Below are positions 1 through 9,600 of a stretch of 64,000 bases of DNA, in pieces (the first letter of the stretch is position 1; the number at the start of each line of letters is the position of its first letter). Below the pieces are notes generated by a model, which saw only the letters and a program-made list of their open reading frames with translations, made no database searches and had not been told where the DNA came from. This DNA comes from an uncultured Bryobacterales bacterium. Lineage in GTDB: Bacteria; Acidobacteriota; Terriglobia; Bryobacterales; UBA6623. The stretch is taken from contig OY282420.1 in NCBI GenBank assembly GCA_958295955.1, forward strand, positions 2,246,435 through 2,310,434, in the 5' to 3' direction. The position numbers and the translations under genes are program-made.

Positions 1-67
1 AATCGAGGATGGCGCTTCCGATGAAGAGATCATGCAGAAGCTGCAAGGTCTCGGCTATCTCGAGTAG
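1..67 (+). CDS. C-terminal end of a phosphodiesterase/sulfatase-like protein (partial)
   Basis: Only the last 21 codons are inside the window; the frame is open from the window edge to TAG at 65-67. The tail reads EEIMQKLQGLGYLE. Tails of the form L-x-x-LGYL at the very C-terminus are familiar from alkaline-phosphatase/type I phosphodiesterase and sulfatase proteins of Acidobacteriota, so that family is the best guess, but no catalytic part is visible. The next gene starts 3 bases after this stop, so the two are probably co-transcribed and translationally coupled. Confidence 0.45.
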   Translation, partial: IEDGASDEEIMQKLQGLGYLE

Positions 68-70
68 GCC

Positions 71-886
71 GTGATCGTCGATCTGTTCAACGGCCTGCTG
101 CGCGCGCTCGTTGCGGGTTACTGCGGAATCTTCGCGGGACCGGGCCCCATGCCGGGGTTCGTGCTGCTGTCGATCATGATCGGCATCGCGATGCTCTGGG
201 TCGTGGGGAAAACTTCGAACCAACCCGCCCTCGAACGCGCCAAGAAACGGATGCAGGCGCACCTGTTGGAGATGCGCCTTTTCGGCGACGATCCCGGCCT
301 GCTGCTGCGGGCGCAGAAGGACCTGATCGTCAACAACGTCAAGTACGTCGCGCACATGCTCAGGCCCGCGCTTTTCCTGGCCGCGCCTATGGTCGTCCTC
401 TACGGCCATCTCGACGCCGTTTACGGGCGCCGCCCCCTGCGCGTCGGAGAAGCGGCGCTCGCGACGGCAAAAATGGACCTGTCGGGCGAGGCGCCGCGCC
501 TGACGGCTTCCGCCGGAGTCGCAGTCGAAACCCCCGCGGTTCGCGTGTGGCCCGCCGGCGAAGTCAGTTGGCGCGTGAGGGCTATCGGCGCCGGCGAAGC
601 CGAGTTGACCTTGCAGTCGCGGCACGGCGAGTTGCGCAAAAACGCCGCGGTCGGCGAGGGTTTCGGCTATGTGTCGCAACGCCGGGCGGGCGCATGGTGG
701 GAGCGGCTGTTCCTGGCGCCGGGCGAGGACGGATACGAGTCCACTGCAATCGAGTGGCTCGAAATCCGGTACCCCGAGCGGGAAATCGGCTTCGGTTCGT
801 GGACGACGCATTGGGTCGTCTGGTTCCTGCTCATCTCGATTCTGACGGCCTACCTGCTCAAGGGCTTCTTCGGCGTCGTCCTGTAG
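71..886 (+). CDS. uncharacterised three-helix membrane protein
   Basis: 271 residues from a GTG start placed 3 bases after the previous stop. Hydrophobic segments lie near residues 26-45, 97-112 and 246-268. Between the first two is a charged helical stretch (about 50-95), and between the second and third is a roughly 130-residue domain rich in beta-type sequence that is probably extracytoplasmic. The helix, charged coiled region, helix order recalls EMC3/YidC-like insertase topology, but I see no diagnostic motif and would not assign that function. Tight coupling to the upstream phosphodiesterase/sulfatase-like gene suggests a shared role at the membrane. Confidence 0.75.
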   Translation: MIVDLFNGLLRALVAGYCGIFAGPGPMPGFVLLSIMIGIAMLWVVGKTSNQPALERAKKRMQAHLLEMRLFGDDPGLLLRAQKDLIVNNVKYVAHMLRPALFLAAPMVVLYGHLDAVYGRRPLRVGEAALATAKMDLSGEAPRLTASAGVAVETPAVRVWPAGEVSWRVRAIGAGEAELTLQSRHGELRKNAAVGEGFGYVSQRRAGAWWERLFLAPGEDGYESTAIEWLEIRYPEREIGFGSWTTHWVVWFLLISILTAYLLKGFFGVVL

Positions 887-920
887 CCGTCTCTGCGCCT
901 TGCCGCCCCGCGCAAGCGGC

Positions 921-2246
921 TCACTTGCGTTTCAATTTCGAGCGCGCGACGATTGGCGTCCCCTCGAACCCGAAAGCAGCGCGCAGCCGATTGATCAGAT
1001 ACCGTTCCAGCCCGAAATGGAACGGCTCCGGCCGATTGGTAAAGAACACGAAAGTCGGCGGCGCGACGCCGGCCTGCGTGACATACGCGATCTTCGGCTT
1101 GCGGTAGCCCGGCACGGTTACGCGCTCGAAATCGACCTCGGCCAGAAAGCGGTTCAACTCGGCGGTGGGGATGCGCCGCCGCGCGGCGGCATTGCCTTTC
1201 AACACGAGCGGAAACAGGTTTTCGATGCGGTCGCCCGTGAGCGCCGAGACGAACGCGACCGGGGCGTAGTCGAGAAATTTGAGTTGCTCGCGGACATGCC
1301 GGCGGAATTCGGCCTGAGCGGTCTCGCTCAAGTCCCACTTGTTGACGACGATGACGCAAGCCTTGCCGGCTTCGTGCGCATAGCCGGCGATATTCGCGTC
1401 GAGCGCCGTGACGCCTTCCAGCGGCTCGACCAACAGCAGCGCCGCGTCGGCGAGACGCAGGTGGCGGCGCGCCATGACGACGCTGAGCTTCTCGGCCATT
1501 TGGGTCGTCTTGCCCTTGCGGCGGATTCCGGCGGTGTCCACGAACACAAAACGGCGCCCGCGGCGGACGACCTCGGCGTCGACCGCATCGCGGGTGGTGC
1601 CCGGGACTGCGGAAACAATGGCGTGCCCCTGCCCCGTAATGCGGTTCAGCAGCGTCGATTTGCCGGAGTTCGGCCGCCCGATGATCGCCACCCGGATCGG
1701 GCGGTCTTCCTCGCCGCTGTCTTCGGCGCGCGGAAACTCTTTCGTGGCCGCTTGCAGCAACCGCTCGATGCCGCGGCCGTGCTCCGCCGAAACGCCGACC
1801 ACGTCGGTGAAGCCCAACTCGTAAAACGAGACGGCAAGCCCGTCGAGAGCTTCGGTATCGCACTTGTTCACCGCGACCGTCACCGCGCGGCCCAAGCGCC
1901 GCAGGAATCCGGCAAGGTCGCGGTCGGCCGGCGTCAACTCGCTGCGGCCGTCCAGGACGAAAACCACGTGATCGGCCGCCGCGGCCGCGGCGCGGACCTG
2001 TTCGCCGACGAGTTGCGGAAAAACGCCTTCCTCGCCGAACGTCATGCCGCCCGTGTCGGTGATCTCGAACGGCTTGCCGTTCCAGGCCGCCGGCAGACGG
2101 ATGCGGTCGCGCGTGATGCCCGGTTCGTCGCCCGTGATCGAGCGCCGCGAACGGGTAATCCGGTTGAAAAGCGTGGACTTGCCGACATTCGGCCGCCCGA
2201 CAATGACTAACTGCGGACGCTCGGCGGCAGCCATTACCGGGATCAT
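921..2246 (-). CDS. der: ribosome-assembly GTPase Der (EngA)
   Basis: 441 residues with two tandem GTPase domains and a C-terminal KH-like domain, the defining Der layout. The first P-loop GRPNVGKST is at about 17-25, with DTGG at 64-67 and NKCD at 127-130. The second P-loop GRPNSGKST is at about 190-198. Der binds the 50S subunit and is needed for its maturation. Two ATGs are possible, at 2246 and at 2234 (MAAAERPQ); both leave the first G domain intact. The gene is convergent with the membrane protein gene at 71-886, 34 bases away. Confidence 0.97.
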   Translation of the reverse strand: MIPVMAAAERPQLVIVGRPNVGKSTLFNRITRSRRSITGDEPGITRDRIRLPAAWNGKPFEITDTGGMTFGEEGVFPQLVGEQVRAAAAAADHVVFVLDGRSELTPADRDLAGFLRRLGRAVTVAVNKCDTEALDGLAVSFYELGFTDVVGVSAEHGRGIERLLQAATKEFPRAEDSGEEDRPIRVAIIGRPNSGKSTLLNRITGQGHAIVSAVPGTTRDAVDAEVVRRGRRFVFVDTAGIRRKGKTTQMAEKLSVVMARRHLRLADAALLLVEPLEGVTALDANIAGYAHEAGKACVIVVNKWDLSETAQAEFRRHVREQLKFLDYAPVAFVSALTGDRIENLFPLVLKGNAAARRRIPTAELNRFLAEVDFERVTVPGYRKPKIAYVTQAGVAPPTFVFFTNRPEPFHFGLERYLINRLRAAFGFEGTPIVARSKLKRK

Positions 2247-2311
2247 AACACCGCATCGTCGATACGCTTGCGGGCCAACCCGGCGGCGCCATTGCCGTCA
2301 AGTAACGGCGC

Positions 2312-3757
2312 TCAGTCCGGCCGGTCGATCGCGCGGCGATCCGCCTCGACCGCTTCGAACCAGTTTTCAAGGTCCCTGAGCATCCGGCGCGCGCGGGCGG
2401 GGTGTTCCGCCGCGAGGTCGTTCGCTTCCCCGGGGTCCGCGGCCAAATTGTAGAGTTGCGGCGGTTCGGGCTCTTGCGGCTTCAGACGCGGCACGGGCAG
2501 GATGCGGTCGATGCCCGCCGGGTTCTCCTTGTGCTTGAGATCCGCTTCGACAAAGGCCGCCGTGCGGGCAATGTCTTCGTCGGATGCGCACAGATCGTCG
2601 CTGAAAAAGCGCGTGCCGCGAATCAGCGGCCGCACCAGTTTCCAGTCGCCGTCGCGCGCCGCCGCGTTCGTGCCGACATTCGGAAAGTAAAAATTCCATT
2701 GCCAGAACCGCCGCGGCTCGACTTCGAAAGGCTCGCCGCGCAGCAACGGCGAAAGATCGTGACCGTCCACCGCCGGCCCGGGCGGGCGCTCGCAGCCGCA
2801 CAGCGCCGGCAGAGTCGGCATCCAGTCGGTAAAATGCGTCAACGCGTCGCAAAACCGATGCGAGGCGATCCCGCCCGGCCAACGCGCGACCATCGGCACG
2901 CGGATGCCTCCTTCGTTGACCCAGCCTTTACTGCCCCGCATCCCTGCGTTGAAACGCTCGTTGAACGCCTCCTCGCCCGCTTCGAGCATGTAGGGAGGAT
3001 TGAAAAACGCCGGCCCGTTGTCGCTGGTGAAAGCAACGATCGTGTTTTCGGTCAAGCCCTCGCGGTCGAGCTTTTCGAGGATGCGGCCGACGCCTTCGTC
3101 CATGCGCTCGATCATGGCGTAGGTCGTCGCCACGATGCGGTTGAAGCCTTGCGAGCGGTAATGCGCGACGCGGTCCGCCGGCCCCTGAAACGGCGAATGC
3201 GGAGCGCTGTAAGGCAGGTAAAGGAAGAACGGGGCGTTGCGCTTGCGGTGGATGAAATCGACCGCTTCGGCGGTCAGCAGATCGGTGAGATACGTTCCGT
3301 CGGAAGGCGCGAGCGCGTCGTTGCGCCGCAGGTAATAGCGGTAGTAATCGGTCCAACCGCCGCAAAAACCCGTGAACTCGTCGAAGCCGCGCGCATTGGG
3401 CTCGTAGCGCCGGTCGAACGTTCCGTTGTGCCACTTGCCGACCAGTCCGGTAGCGTAACCGGCTGCGCGGAAGGCGTCGGCGATGGTCACCTCGCGCAGG
3501 GCGATGCGGTCGAGCCCGTGGATTTCATGCTGGGTAATCGCGCCGGTGCGGTGCGGATACCGCCCCGTAAGCAGCGCGGCCCGCGCCGGCGCGCAGATCG
3601 GCGACGCCGAGTAGTGCTGCCGAAAGCACGTTCCCTCGGCAACAAGCCGATCGAGATGGGGCGTTTTCACCAAGCCCTCGTTGAAAACGCCGAAATCGCC
3701 GTAGCCCATATCGTCGGCGAGAATCAGGATGACGTTGGGACGCGCGCGTGCGGGCAT
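2312..3757 (-). CDS. sulfatase (arylsulfatase family, formylglycine type)
   Basis: 481 residues. The N-terminus reads NVILILADDMGYGD, the metal-binding Asp pair of sulfatases. The formylglycine signature C-A-P-A-R is at residues 55-59, followed by AALLTGR, so Cys55 should be oxidised to formylglycine by a maturation enzyme not encoded here. Later motifs include GKWHNG and a FTSDNGP metal-site segment. No signal peptide precedes the catalytic domain at this start, unlike the other three sulfatases of the window, so it may be cytoplasmic or its start may lie upstream. Substrate not determinable; a sulfated sugar is likely. Divergent from rsmI across 109 bases. Confidence 0.93.
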   Translation of the reverse strand: MPARARPNVILILADDMGYGDFGVFNEGLVKTPHLDRLVAEGTCFRQHYSASPICAPARAALLTGRYPHRTGAITQHEIHGLDRIALREVTIADAFRAAGYATGLVGKWHNGTFDRRYEPNARGFDEFTGFCGGWTDYYRYYLRRNDALAPSDGTYLTDLLTAEAVDFIHRKRNAPFFLYLPYSAPHSPFQGPADRVAHYRSQGFNRIVATTYAMIERMDEGVGRILEKLDREGLTENTIVAFTSDNGPAFFNPPYMLEAGEEAFNERFNAGMRGSKGWVNEGGIRVPMVARWPGGIASHRFCDALTHFTDWMPTLPALCGCERPPGPAVDGHDLSPLLRGEPFEVEPRRFWQWNFYFPNVGTNAAARDGDWKLVRPLIRGTRFFSDDLCASDEDIARTAAFVEADLKHKENPAGIDRILPVPRLKPQEPEPPQLYNLAADPGEANDLAAEHPARARRMLRDLENWFEAVEADRRAIDRPD

Positions 3758-3866
3758 GAGCTTGTTTTCCGGCGCCGGCGGAGGCGTCTCCCCAGTGTAC
3801 GGAATCCGGCGAAACCCGCGCCCGGGGAACCGGCCGGCGTCCGTGCCATAGTGTGAAGCAGCACCT

Positions 3867-4700
3867 ATGGCGGGCGTGATTTATCTGGTCGCCACTCCCA
3901 TCGGCAACCTGGAAGACATCACCCTGCGCGCGCTGCGCACGCTGCGCGAAGTCGATCTCGTCGCCTGCGAAGACACTCGCCGCACCGGCCGCTTGCTGCG
4001 TCATTTCGAGATCGACAAGCCGCTGCTCGGCTACCGCGATCACAACGAGGCGGCGCGCGCCGCGGAGTTGATCCGGCGGGCGCAAGGCGGGGAGTCGATC
4101 GCGGTCGTCTGCGACGCCGGCACGCCGGGAATCTCCGACCCCGGTTTTCGCGTGGCGCGGACGGCGGTCGAGGCCGGCGTCCGGGTCGCGCCCATCCCCG
4201 GCGCGAGCGCCGCCTTGGCCGCGCTGACGGCTTCGGGCTTGCCGACTGACCGTTTTCGCTTCGAGGGTTTCCTGCCGTCGCGCAAGGCGAAACGCCGCGC
4301 CGCCCTGGAAGCGCTCCGCGCGGAGACGGCTACCGTCGTTCTCTACGAAGCCCCGCACAGAATCGTCGATGCTCTGCGGGATATCGCTGCGGTTCTCGGC
4401 GAGCGGACGCTCGTGCTGGCCCGCGAGTTGACCAAGCTGCACGAGGAATATCTGCGGGGAACGGCAGAGGAGCTCGCCGCCGAATGCGCAGGGCGCCCCG
4501 CGGTGAAAGGCGAGATCGTGCTGCTCATCGGCGGCGCCGAGGCCGCCGACGCGGACGGCCGCGCCCCCTTGGGCGCGCGAGTCGACGAACTGATCGGCGA
4601 AGGCGTTGACAGGATGGACGCCATCAAGCGCGCGGCCCGGGAACATGGCCTGAGCAAGCGCGACGCCTACCGGATTCTGGAGTCCCGGCGCGGCGGCTGA
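3867..4700 (+). CDS. rsmI: 16S rRNA (cytidine-1402 2'-O)-methyltransferase RsmI
   Basis: 277 residues, typical for the family. It starts with IYLVATPIGNLEDIT and carries the tetrapyrrole-methylase-type S-adenosylmethionine site VCDAGTPGISDPG (about 86-98) and the segment PIPGASAALAAL. RsmI methylates the ribose of C1402 in the decoding centre. The C-terminal region (about 235-277) is a helical extension. It starts about 109 bases from the divergent sulfatase and is followed 40 bases later by the DUF1080 gene on the same strand. Confidence 0.96.
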   Translation: MAGVIYLVATPIGNLEDITLRALRTLREVDLVACEDTRRTGRLLRHFEIDKPLLGYRDHNEAARAAELIRRAQGGESIAVVCDAGTPGISDPGFRVARTAVEAGVRVAPIPGASAALAALTASGLPTDRFRFEGFLPSRKAKRRAALEALRAETATVVLYEAPHRIVDALRDIAAVLGERTLVLARELTKLHEEYLRGTAEELAAECAGRPAVKGEIVLLIGGAEAADADGRAPLGARVDELIGEGVDRMDAIKRAAREHGLSKRDAYRILESRRGG

Positions 4701-4740
4701 CGCGGGCCGCCGCGCAGCGGCCTGATAGCATGAATGAGCA

Positions 4741-5391
4741 ATGAAACACCGCATGGGCATGATTGCCGTTTCCCTGCTGTTGGTTGCCGCGGGCGCGGCG
4801 CAGAACCGCCCCCGGCCGCGCGCGCTCGGCGCCGAGTGGCAGTCGTTGTTCAACGGCAAAGACCTGTCCGGCTGGAAAAAAGTCGGCAAAGAGCGGTGGG
4901 AAGTCGTCGACGGCGCGATCTTCGGTCAGGGGATCACCGACCAGTACGGCTACCTGGCCACTGAAAAGTCTTACCGCGACTTTCATCTGTCGCTGCGTTT
5001 CAAGTGCGAGGCCGACGGCAACAGCGGCGTCTATATCCACACCGCGTTCGAGGGCGATACGCCGAAAATCGTCGCCGGACGGCAAATCGAAATCGACCGC
5101 ACGCTGGGCCGGCACGTCGGTGGAATCTACGGCGACGGCAAAGGCTGGATCGCCTGGCCTTCGCCGCAATACGAGACGGTCATCCGTCCGTACGACTGGA
5201 ACGACATGCTGATCGCGGTCGAGGGCAACCATTACGTCGTCCATTTGAACGGCATCCGCGTGCTGGATTTCACCTATCCCTCTCCGGGCGCCGAAGAAGG
5301 GCTGATCGCGCTGCAGTTGCACTCCGGCGGCGAGGGCAAGATGCGCTTCAAGGATATTTTCGTGCGCGATCTTTCCCCCGACGGCCCGTGA
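4741..5391 (+). CDS. DUF1080 (3-keto-disaccharide hydrolase-like) secreted protein
   Basis: 216 residues. An N-terminal signal peptide (about 1-20, ending AAGAAQ) precedes one concanavalin-like beta-sandwich domain with the family hallmarks SLFNGKDLSGWK and NSGVYIHT. DUF1080 proteins are frequent in Planctomycetes and Acidobacteriota, and some are annotated as 3-keto-disaccharide hydrolases acting on oxidised glycosides. The exact substrate cannot be read from the sequence. It lies between rsmI and the convergent enolase-superfamily gene, fitting the sugar-catabolism theme of the window. Confidence 0.88.
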   Translation: MKHRMGMIAVSLLLVAAGAAQNRPRPRALGAEWQSLFNGKDLSGWKKVGKERWEVVDGAIFGQGITDQYGYLATEKSYRDFHLSLRFKCEADGNSGVYIHTAFEGDTPKIVAGRQIEIDRTLGRHVGGIYGDGKGWIAWPSPQYETVIRPYDWNDMLIAVEGNHYVVHLNGIRVLDFTYPSPGAEEGLIALQLHSGGEGKMRFKDIFVRDLSPDGP

Positions 5392-5410
5392 ACCGGCGCA
5401 GCGCAGCGGC

Positions 5411-6679
5411 CTAGCTGCCGAAGTACGTCGAGCCTTCCGCCAAGTGGCGGCGGCAGACTTCTTCGTTGAGCTCGATGCCGAGCCCCGGCTTGTCGTCGAG
5501 GACGTAATAACCGTCCCGATAGAACGGCTTCTCGCGCAGGATGAGGTCGTCCCAGTGCTCCAGTTCCACCGAATCCGATTCCAGGGCTACGAAGGAACGG
5601 ATCGAGGCGCAGACGTGCGCGTTCGCCACGGTGCCGACCGGCGTACACATGTTGTGGCAGGCAAAGGTGATGTAGTACTGGTCGGCCCAGTCGGCGATGC
5701 GCTTGGTCTCGAGCAGCCCGCCTGATTTTTGCGGGTCGGGCTGGATGATGTCGGCGGCTTGTTTCTCGATGAAAGGCCGGAACGAGTGGCGCGTATAGAG
5801 GTTTTCCCCCGTGCAGGTCGGAACCTTGCACTCCTGCGTGAACCGCGCCATGGCGTCGGCGTTTTGCGGCGGGATGGGGTCTTCGATGAACCACAGATTG
5901 AGGTCTTCGACCATGTATGAAAACTTCAGGGCGTCGGCGTAGTTGTAGTTGAAGTGCAGGTCGATGCCCAGCGGATAGTGCTCGCCGAGGCGCTTGCGAA
6001 CCGCGACCAGGATGTTGCGCCACTGCTCCATCTCGACGGTGGTGATGGCGCGGTTCCAAAGTTCCTGCCGGTAGCGGTAAGGCTGCCCGGCCATCGTCAT
6101 GCCGCGGCCTTCCCAATCCATGTCGAACTTGGTGGCGACGAAACCGTAATCGAGCGATTTCTCGGCCTCTGCGACCCAAGCCGCCGGATCGGGCGTTTTC
6201 GGCGAGCCGGTGTCGTGGTAAATCATGATCTTGTCGCGGAACCTTCCGCCCAGGAGCATGTAGACGGGGACGCCGAGTATCTTTCCGGCCAGGTCCCAGA
6301 GCGCGGTCTCGATGCCGCCGATTGCGCCGGCCAGCGAACCGGTCCACGAACCGTGCCCGAGTTGCGCCTCGGCCATCTTCACGGCGAGATAGTCGACCTG
6401 CAGCGGGTCTTCGCCGAGAAGCAGGTCTTCGAGGCCGCGGATGTGGTCGAGGATTCCGTGGCGGTTGTACGCTTCGCCGATGCCGTAAACGCCGGAGTCG
6501 GTTTCGATCTTCACCAGGTGCGCCGGGTACTTGATCATCACCGAAGCCGTTTTGACGGCGGTGATCTTGACCTTTCCCAGATGGCTCTGCGCCTGCGGAT
6601 AGGCGCGCAGCGCCTGCGGCCCTTCGGCCAGAAACGCGGCGCCCAGGGCGCTTTTCAAGAAAGAGCGGCGGTTCGGCAT
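5411..6679 (-). CDS. Tat-exported mandelate racemase/galactonate dehydratase-like enzyme
   Basis: 422 residues from the ATG at 6679. I chose this start because it gives an RR-containing Tat signal (MPNRRSFLKSALGAAFL) and avoids overlap with the helicase gene; the frame stays open upstream. This is an enolase-superfamily member. N-terminal capping domain about 36-150, then a barrel with a KxD pair (K184, D186), metal ligands D240, E266 and E292, and H342 as candidate base. Related enzymes dehydrate sugar acids. Export of such an enzyme is unusual outside Planctomycetes/Acidobacteriota. A second paralogue is at 51953-53191. Confidence 0.9.
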   Translation of the reverse strand: MPNRRSFLKSALGAAFLAEGPQALRAYPQAQSHLGKVKITAVKTASVMIKYPAHLVKIETDSGVYGIGEAYNRHGILDHIRGLEDLLLGEDPLQVDYLAVKMAEAQLGHGSWTGSLAGAIGGIETALWDLAGKILGVPVYMLLGGRFRDKIMIYHDTGSPKTPDPAAWVAEAEKSLDYGFVATKFDMDWEGRGMTMAGQPYRYRQELWNRAITTVEMEQWRNILVAVRKRLGEHYPLGIDLHFNYNYADALKFSYMVEDLNLWFIEDPIPPQNADAMARFTQECKVPTCTGENLYTRHSFRPFIEKQAADIIQPDPQKSGGLLETKRIADWADQYYITFACHNMCTPVGTVANAHVCASIRSFVALESDSVELEHWDDLILREKPFYRDGYYVLDDKPGLGIELNEEVCRRHLAEGSTYFGS

Positions 6680-6686
6680 GACTGCA

Positions 6687-9600
6687 TCATAGCGGACGGC
6701 TGCGGGCGACCGATCTTGCCCGGCTCGGGCCGTTTCGCGGCGCCGGCCCGCCCCTGCGGAATTCAAGTCCGCGCCGCTCCAGGCATCCTTTGGCAACCAG
6801 TTTCTCGACATTCTCCTCGACGCGCTTTCTCAAGTCGGCGCTTGTCGATTTGTAGCCGAACGCCCGCGCGGTCTCGACGGCGCAATCGGCGGCGTTCAGA
6901 GCGATGTTCTTCTCAACGGCCTCCAGGACGGCTGACTGAATCTCGCTCGGCGGGAGCATGTCCACTTTGCGCAGCGACGGCGACGCCGCATCGCTGCGAT
7001 CCCGCGCCGTTACGCCTTGCGAACCGTTGCAACATTCCAGGAACCGCCCGGACGAGTCGTCGGACCAACGGATGAGCTTGCGCCACACGGCTCTCTCCGC
7101 GGCCTGCCGCACGAGAGATTGAATGCGCTGCCCCGCCCGATTGTATCCCCAAAGGCGGCTCAGCCTGCGTCCGACCTCCTCGACATGGACCGGCGCCTCC
7201 GTCTCCACGATCTTGGTGACATACCGTTCCAGCCGCTCCAGCGGCATTTCGTGCAGTTTCATGAGCATACTCTCCGGAATCTCGAAAACAGCTTCCGCGT
7301 AGCGGCGGCGCTTGGGGTCGCGGTTCGGTGCGGTGGCGGCGCGCTCCACCACGGTCTCCGCGCGGGCCGTGGAGCGCGCGGAACCGGTTCCCGGCGCTTG
7401 GCCGGAACGGGCCCGCTCGATCGCCTCGAGCAGCTTCTGCATCTCGGCATCGCGCCGATAAAACCAGTCGGTGCTCCAGATCCGATGGATTTTCCAACCC
7501 TTCTGCTCGAGCACGATCTGCCGCAGCCGGTCCCTTTCGCGCGCCCAACTCGAAGAGTGGTAGCGGGCGCCGTCGCACTCGATCGCGAGCAGGAATCGGC
7601 CGGCGCAGTCCGGGTCGTACACGGCGAGATCAATGCGAAAGCCGGAAGACCCGACTTGCGCGGCGACGCGGTAGCCATGGCTTTGCAGTGCGCGGGCAAC
7701 GGCTTCTTCGAACGGGCTGTCCATCTCCGCCCCGGGCAGGAGAGGGATATCGAGTTCCCCGGTCTCGGCGAATTTTAAAAAGCGTTTGAGCACTCTGGGG
7801 CCGGCGTGCTTGGTCGCGTCGAGCCGGATGTCGTCGTGGCCGATCGTGGAGAAGACCCGGCACCGCGTCTTGGCGCGGGTGAACAGCACGTTCAAGCGGC
7901 GTTCCCCGCCTTCGCTGGAGACGGGGCCGAAGCTCTGCGACATGTAGCCGTTCGCGTCTTTGCCGTAGCCGACCGAAATGAAGATCACGTCCCGCTCGTC
8001 GCCCTGCACGTTCTCGAGATTTTTGACGAAGAAGGGATTGCTCTTGCTTTCCTTACAAAAGGCGTCGAGCTCGGGAAACTCGGAGCGCATGAACTCCAAC
8101 TTGTCGCGGATGGTGTCCCGCTGCGCGACGGAAAGCGTCACCACGCCGAGGGTTTCGTGCGGATGCTCGCGGGCGTGGGCGAGCACCTGCCAGGCAACCG
8201 CCGCGGCCTCCTGGGGGTTGTTCCGCTTCCGCCCGCGGTCGTACGTTCCCTCGACCTTGACCAACGTCAGCCCCGAGCTGCCGCCCGCCCCGTCGGGACT
8301 CGGCGGACATATGAGGCTGTTGTCGTAGAACTCGTGATTGGACACCTGAATCAGCGACGGATGCTTGGAGCGGTAGTGCCAGCGCAGCATGCCGCCCGCC
8401 ATGGACCGCGCCTCGCAGAGCGAAAGGATGCTCTCCATGTCTCCTACTTGCGCAGCCTGAATGTCCGCCGCCTCGTCGTGCTCGGCCTCGGCATCGTTGC
8501 CGGCGACCTGTCGATCGAAAAAAGAGGTGGGCGGCAACTGCTTCTGATCGCCGACGACAACAACCTGGCGGGCGCGCACAACTGCTCCGAGTCCGTCCGC
8601 GGGGCGGACCTGGCTGGCCTCGTCGATCAGTGCAAGATCGAACGTCAGGCCGCCGGGCCGCAGAAACTGCGCGACCGAGAGCGGACTCATCAAAAAGACC
8701 GGCTTGACAGCAGCTACGGCCTCTCCCGCCTTGTCGAGGAGTCTGCGCAACGGCATGTGTCTGGCTTTCTTGTTCGCTTCGCCGCGTACAATACCGATTT
8801 GCCCCGCTGAGCCGGCCGGCAGCGAGCGGAAATGCCGCAGCGCGATCTCCTGGGAAGCCAACCTCTGGAGCGCGCGGTCTAGCCGCTTGAATTCCTCCAC
8901 CTTGGCGCTGCGCTCTTCGCCGTCCACGTCCTCCAGTTCCGGCTCTTCCCGGCGCATGCGGTCCCAAACGGCCAGCGCGCGGACGAAGCGGAGGGTATTC
9001 TGCGCATGGCCCGCATCCAGGCGGCCGTCCGCCAATCGGCGGCGCAACTCTTCCAGACCGAGCGCCGAGGCGCGGCGCGCCGCCGCGCTCAACCTGTGCC
9101 AGCCGTCCATCGACTCGGTGCTCGATTCCCAGGACTCCAGGCGCTCGTGGAGGTCGGCCCAGGCAACGGATTCTACGCTGTCAGCGTTGAAGGCGGTTGC
9201 GCAGTCGAGCTTCAGCATGCCCGCAACCGCTTGCCAAGCGCCGCTCCACTCGACATGCGCGCTGCGCAACTCTCGCGCCATGCCCGCTAGGTCGGCGCCG
9301 GCGGGAATGCCGTCAACCTGCTGCTTCACGGAATGCCCGGAACCCAGCATGCGGGCTTGCGCTGCAACCCAGCGCAGCGCCGGGAGCAACGCTTTCGTGT
9401 CGGTGTCTGCGCCGCGCCAAAGCCGCCCGAGAGCGCTGCGACCGAAGGACTCGTCCTTGTCGAGTGCGCGGCTCATCCTGCGGAACTCGAGCAATCGATC
9501 GAGCACCGCCAGGCGCTCCTGCCATCCCTTGGGCAGCGCCGCGCGATGCACGGAGCGCAACCGCCCGACTGCGCTGCGGTAGCGGCCATTGAACCAGCGG

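Noticed and set aside
850-2370. 506-codon minus-strand frame over der
   Set aside because: Arg/Gly-rich shadow of der in another frame.
6680-6811. 44-residue N-terminal extension of the enolase-superfamily enzyme
   Set aside because: It would overlap the helicase gene and hide an otherwise perfect Tat signal that starts at 6679.
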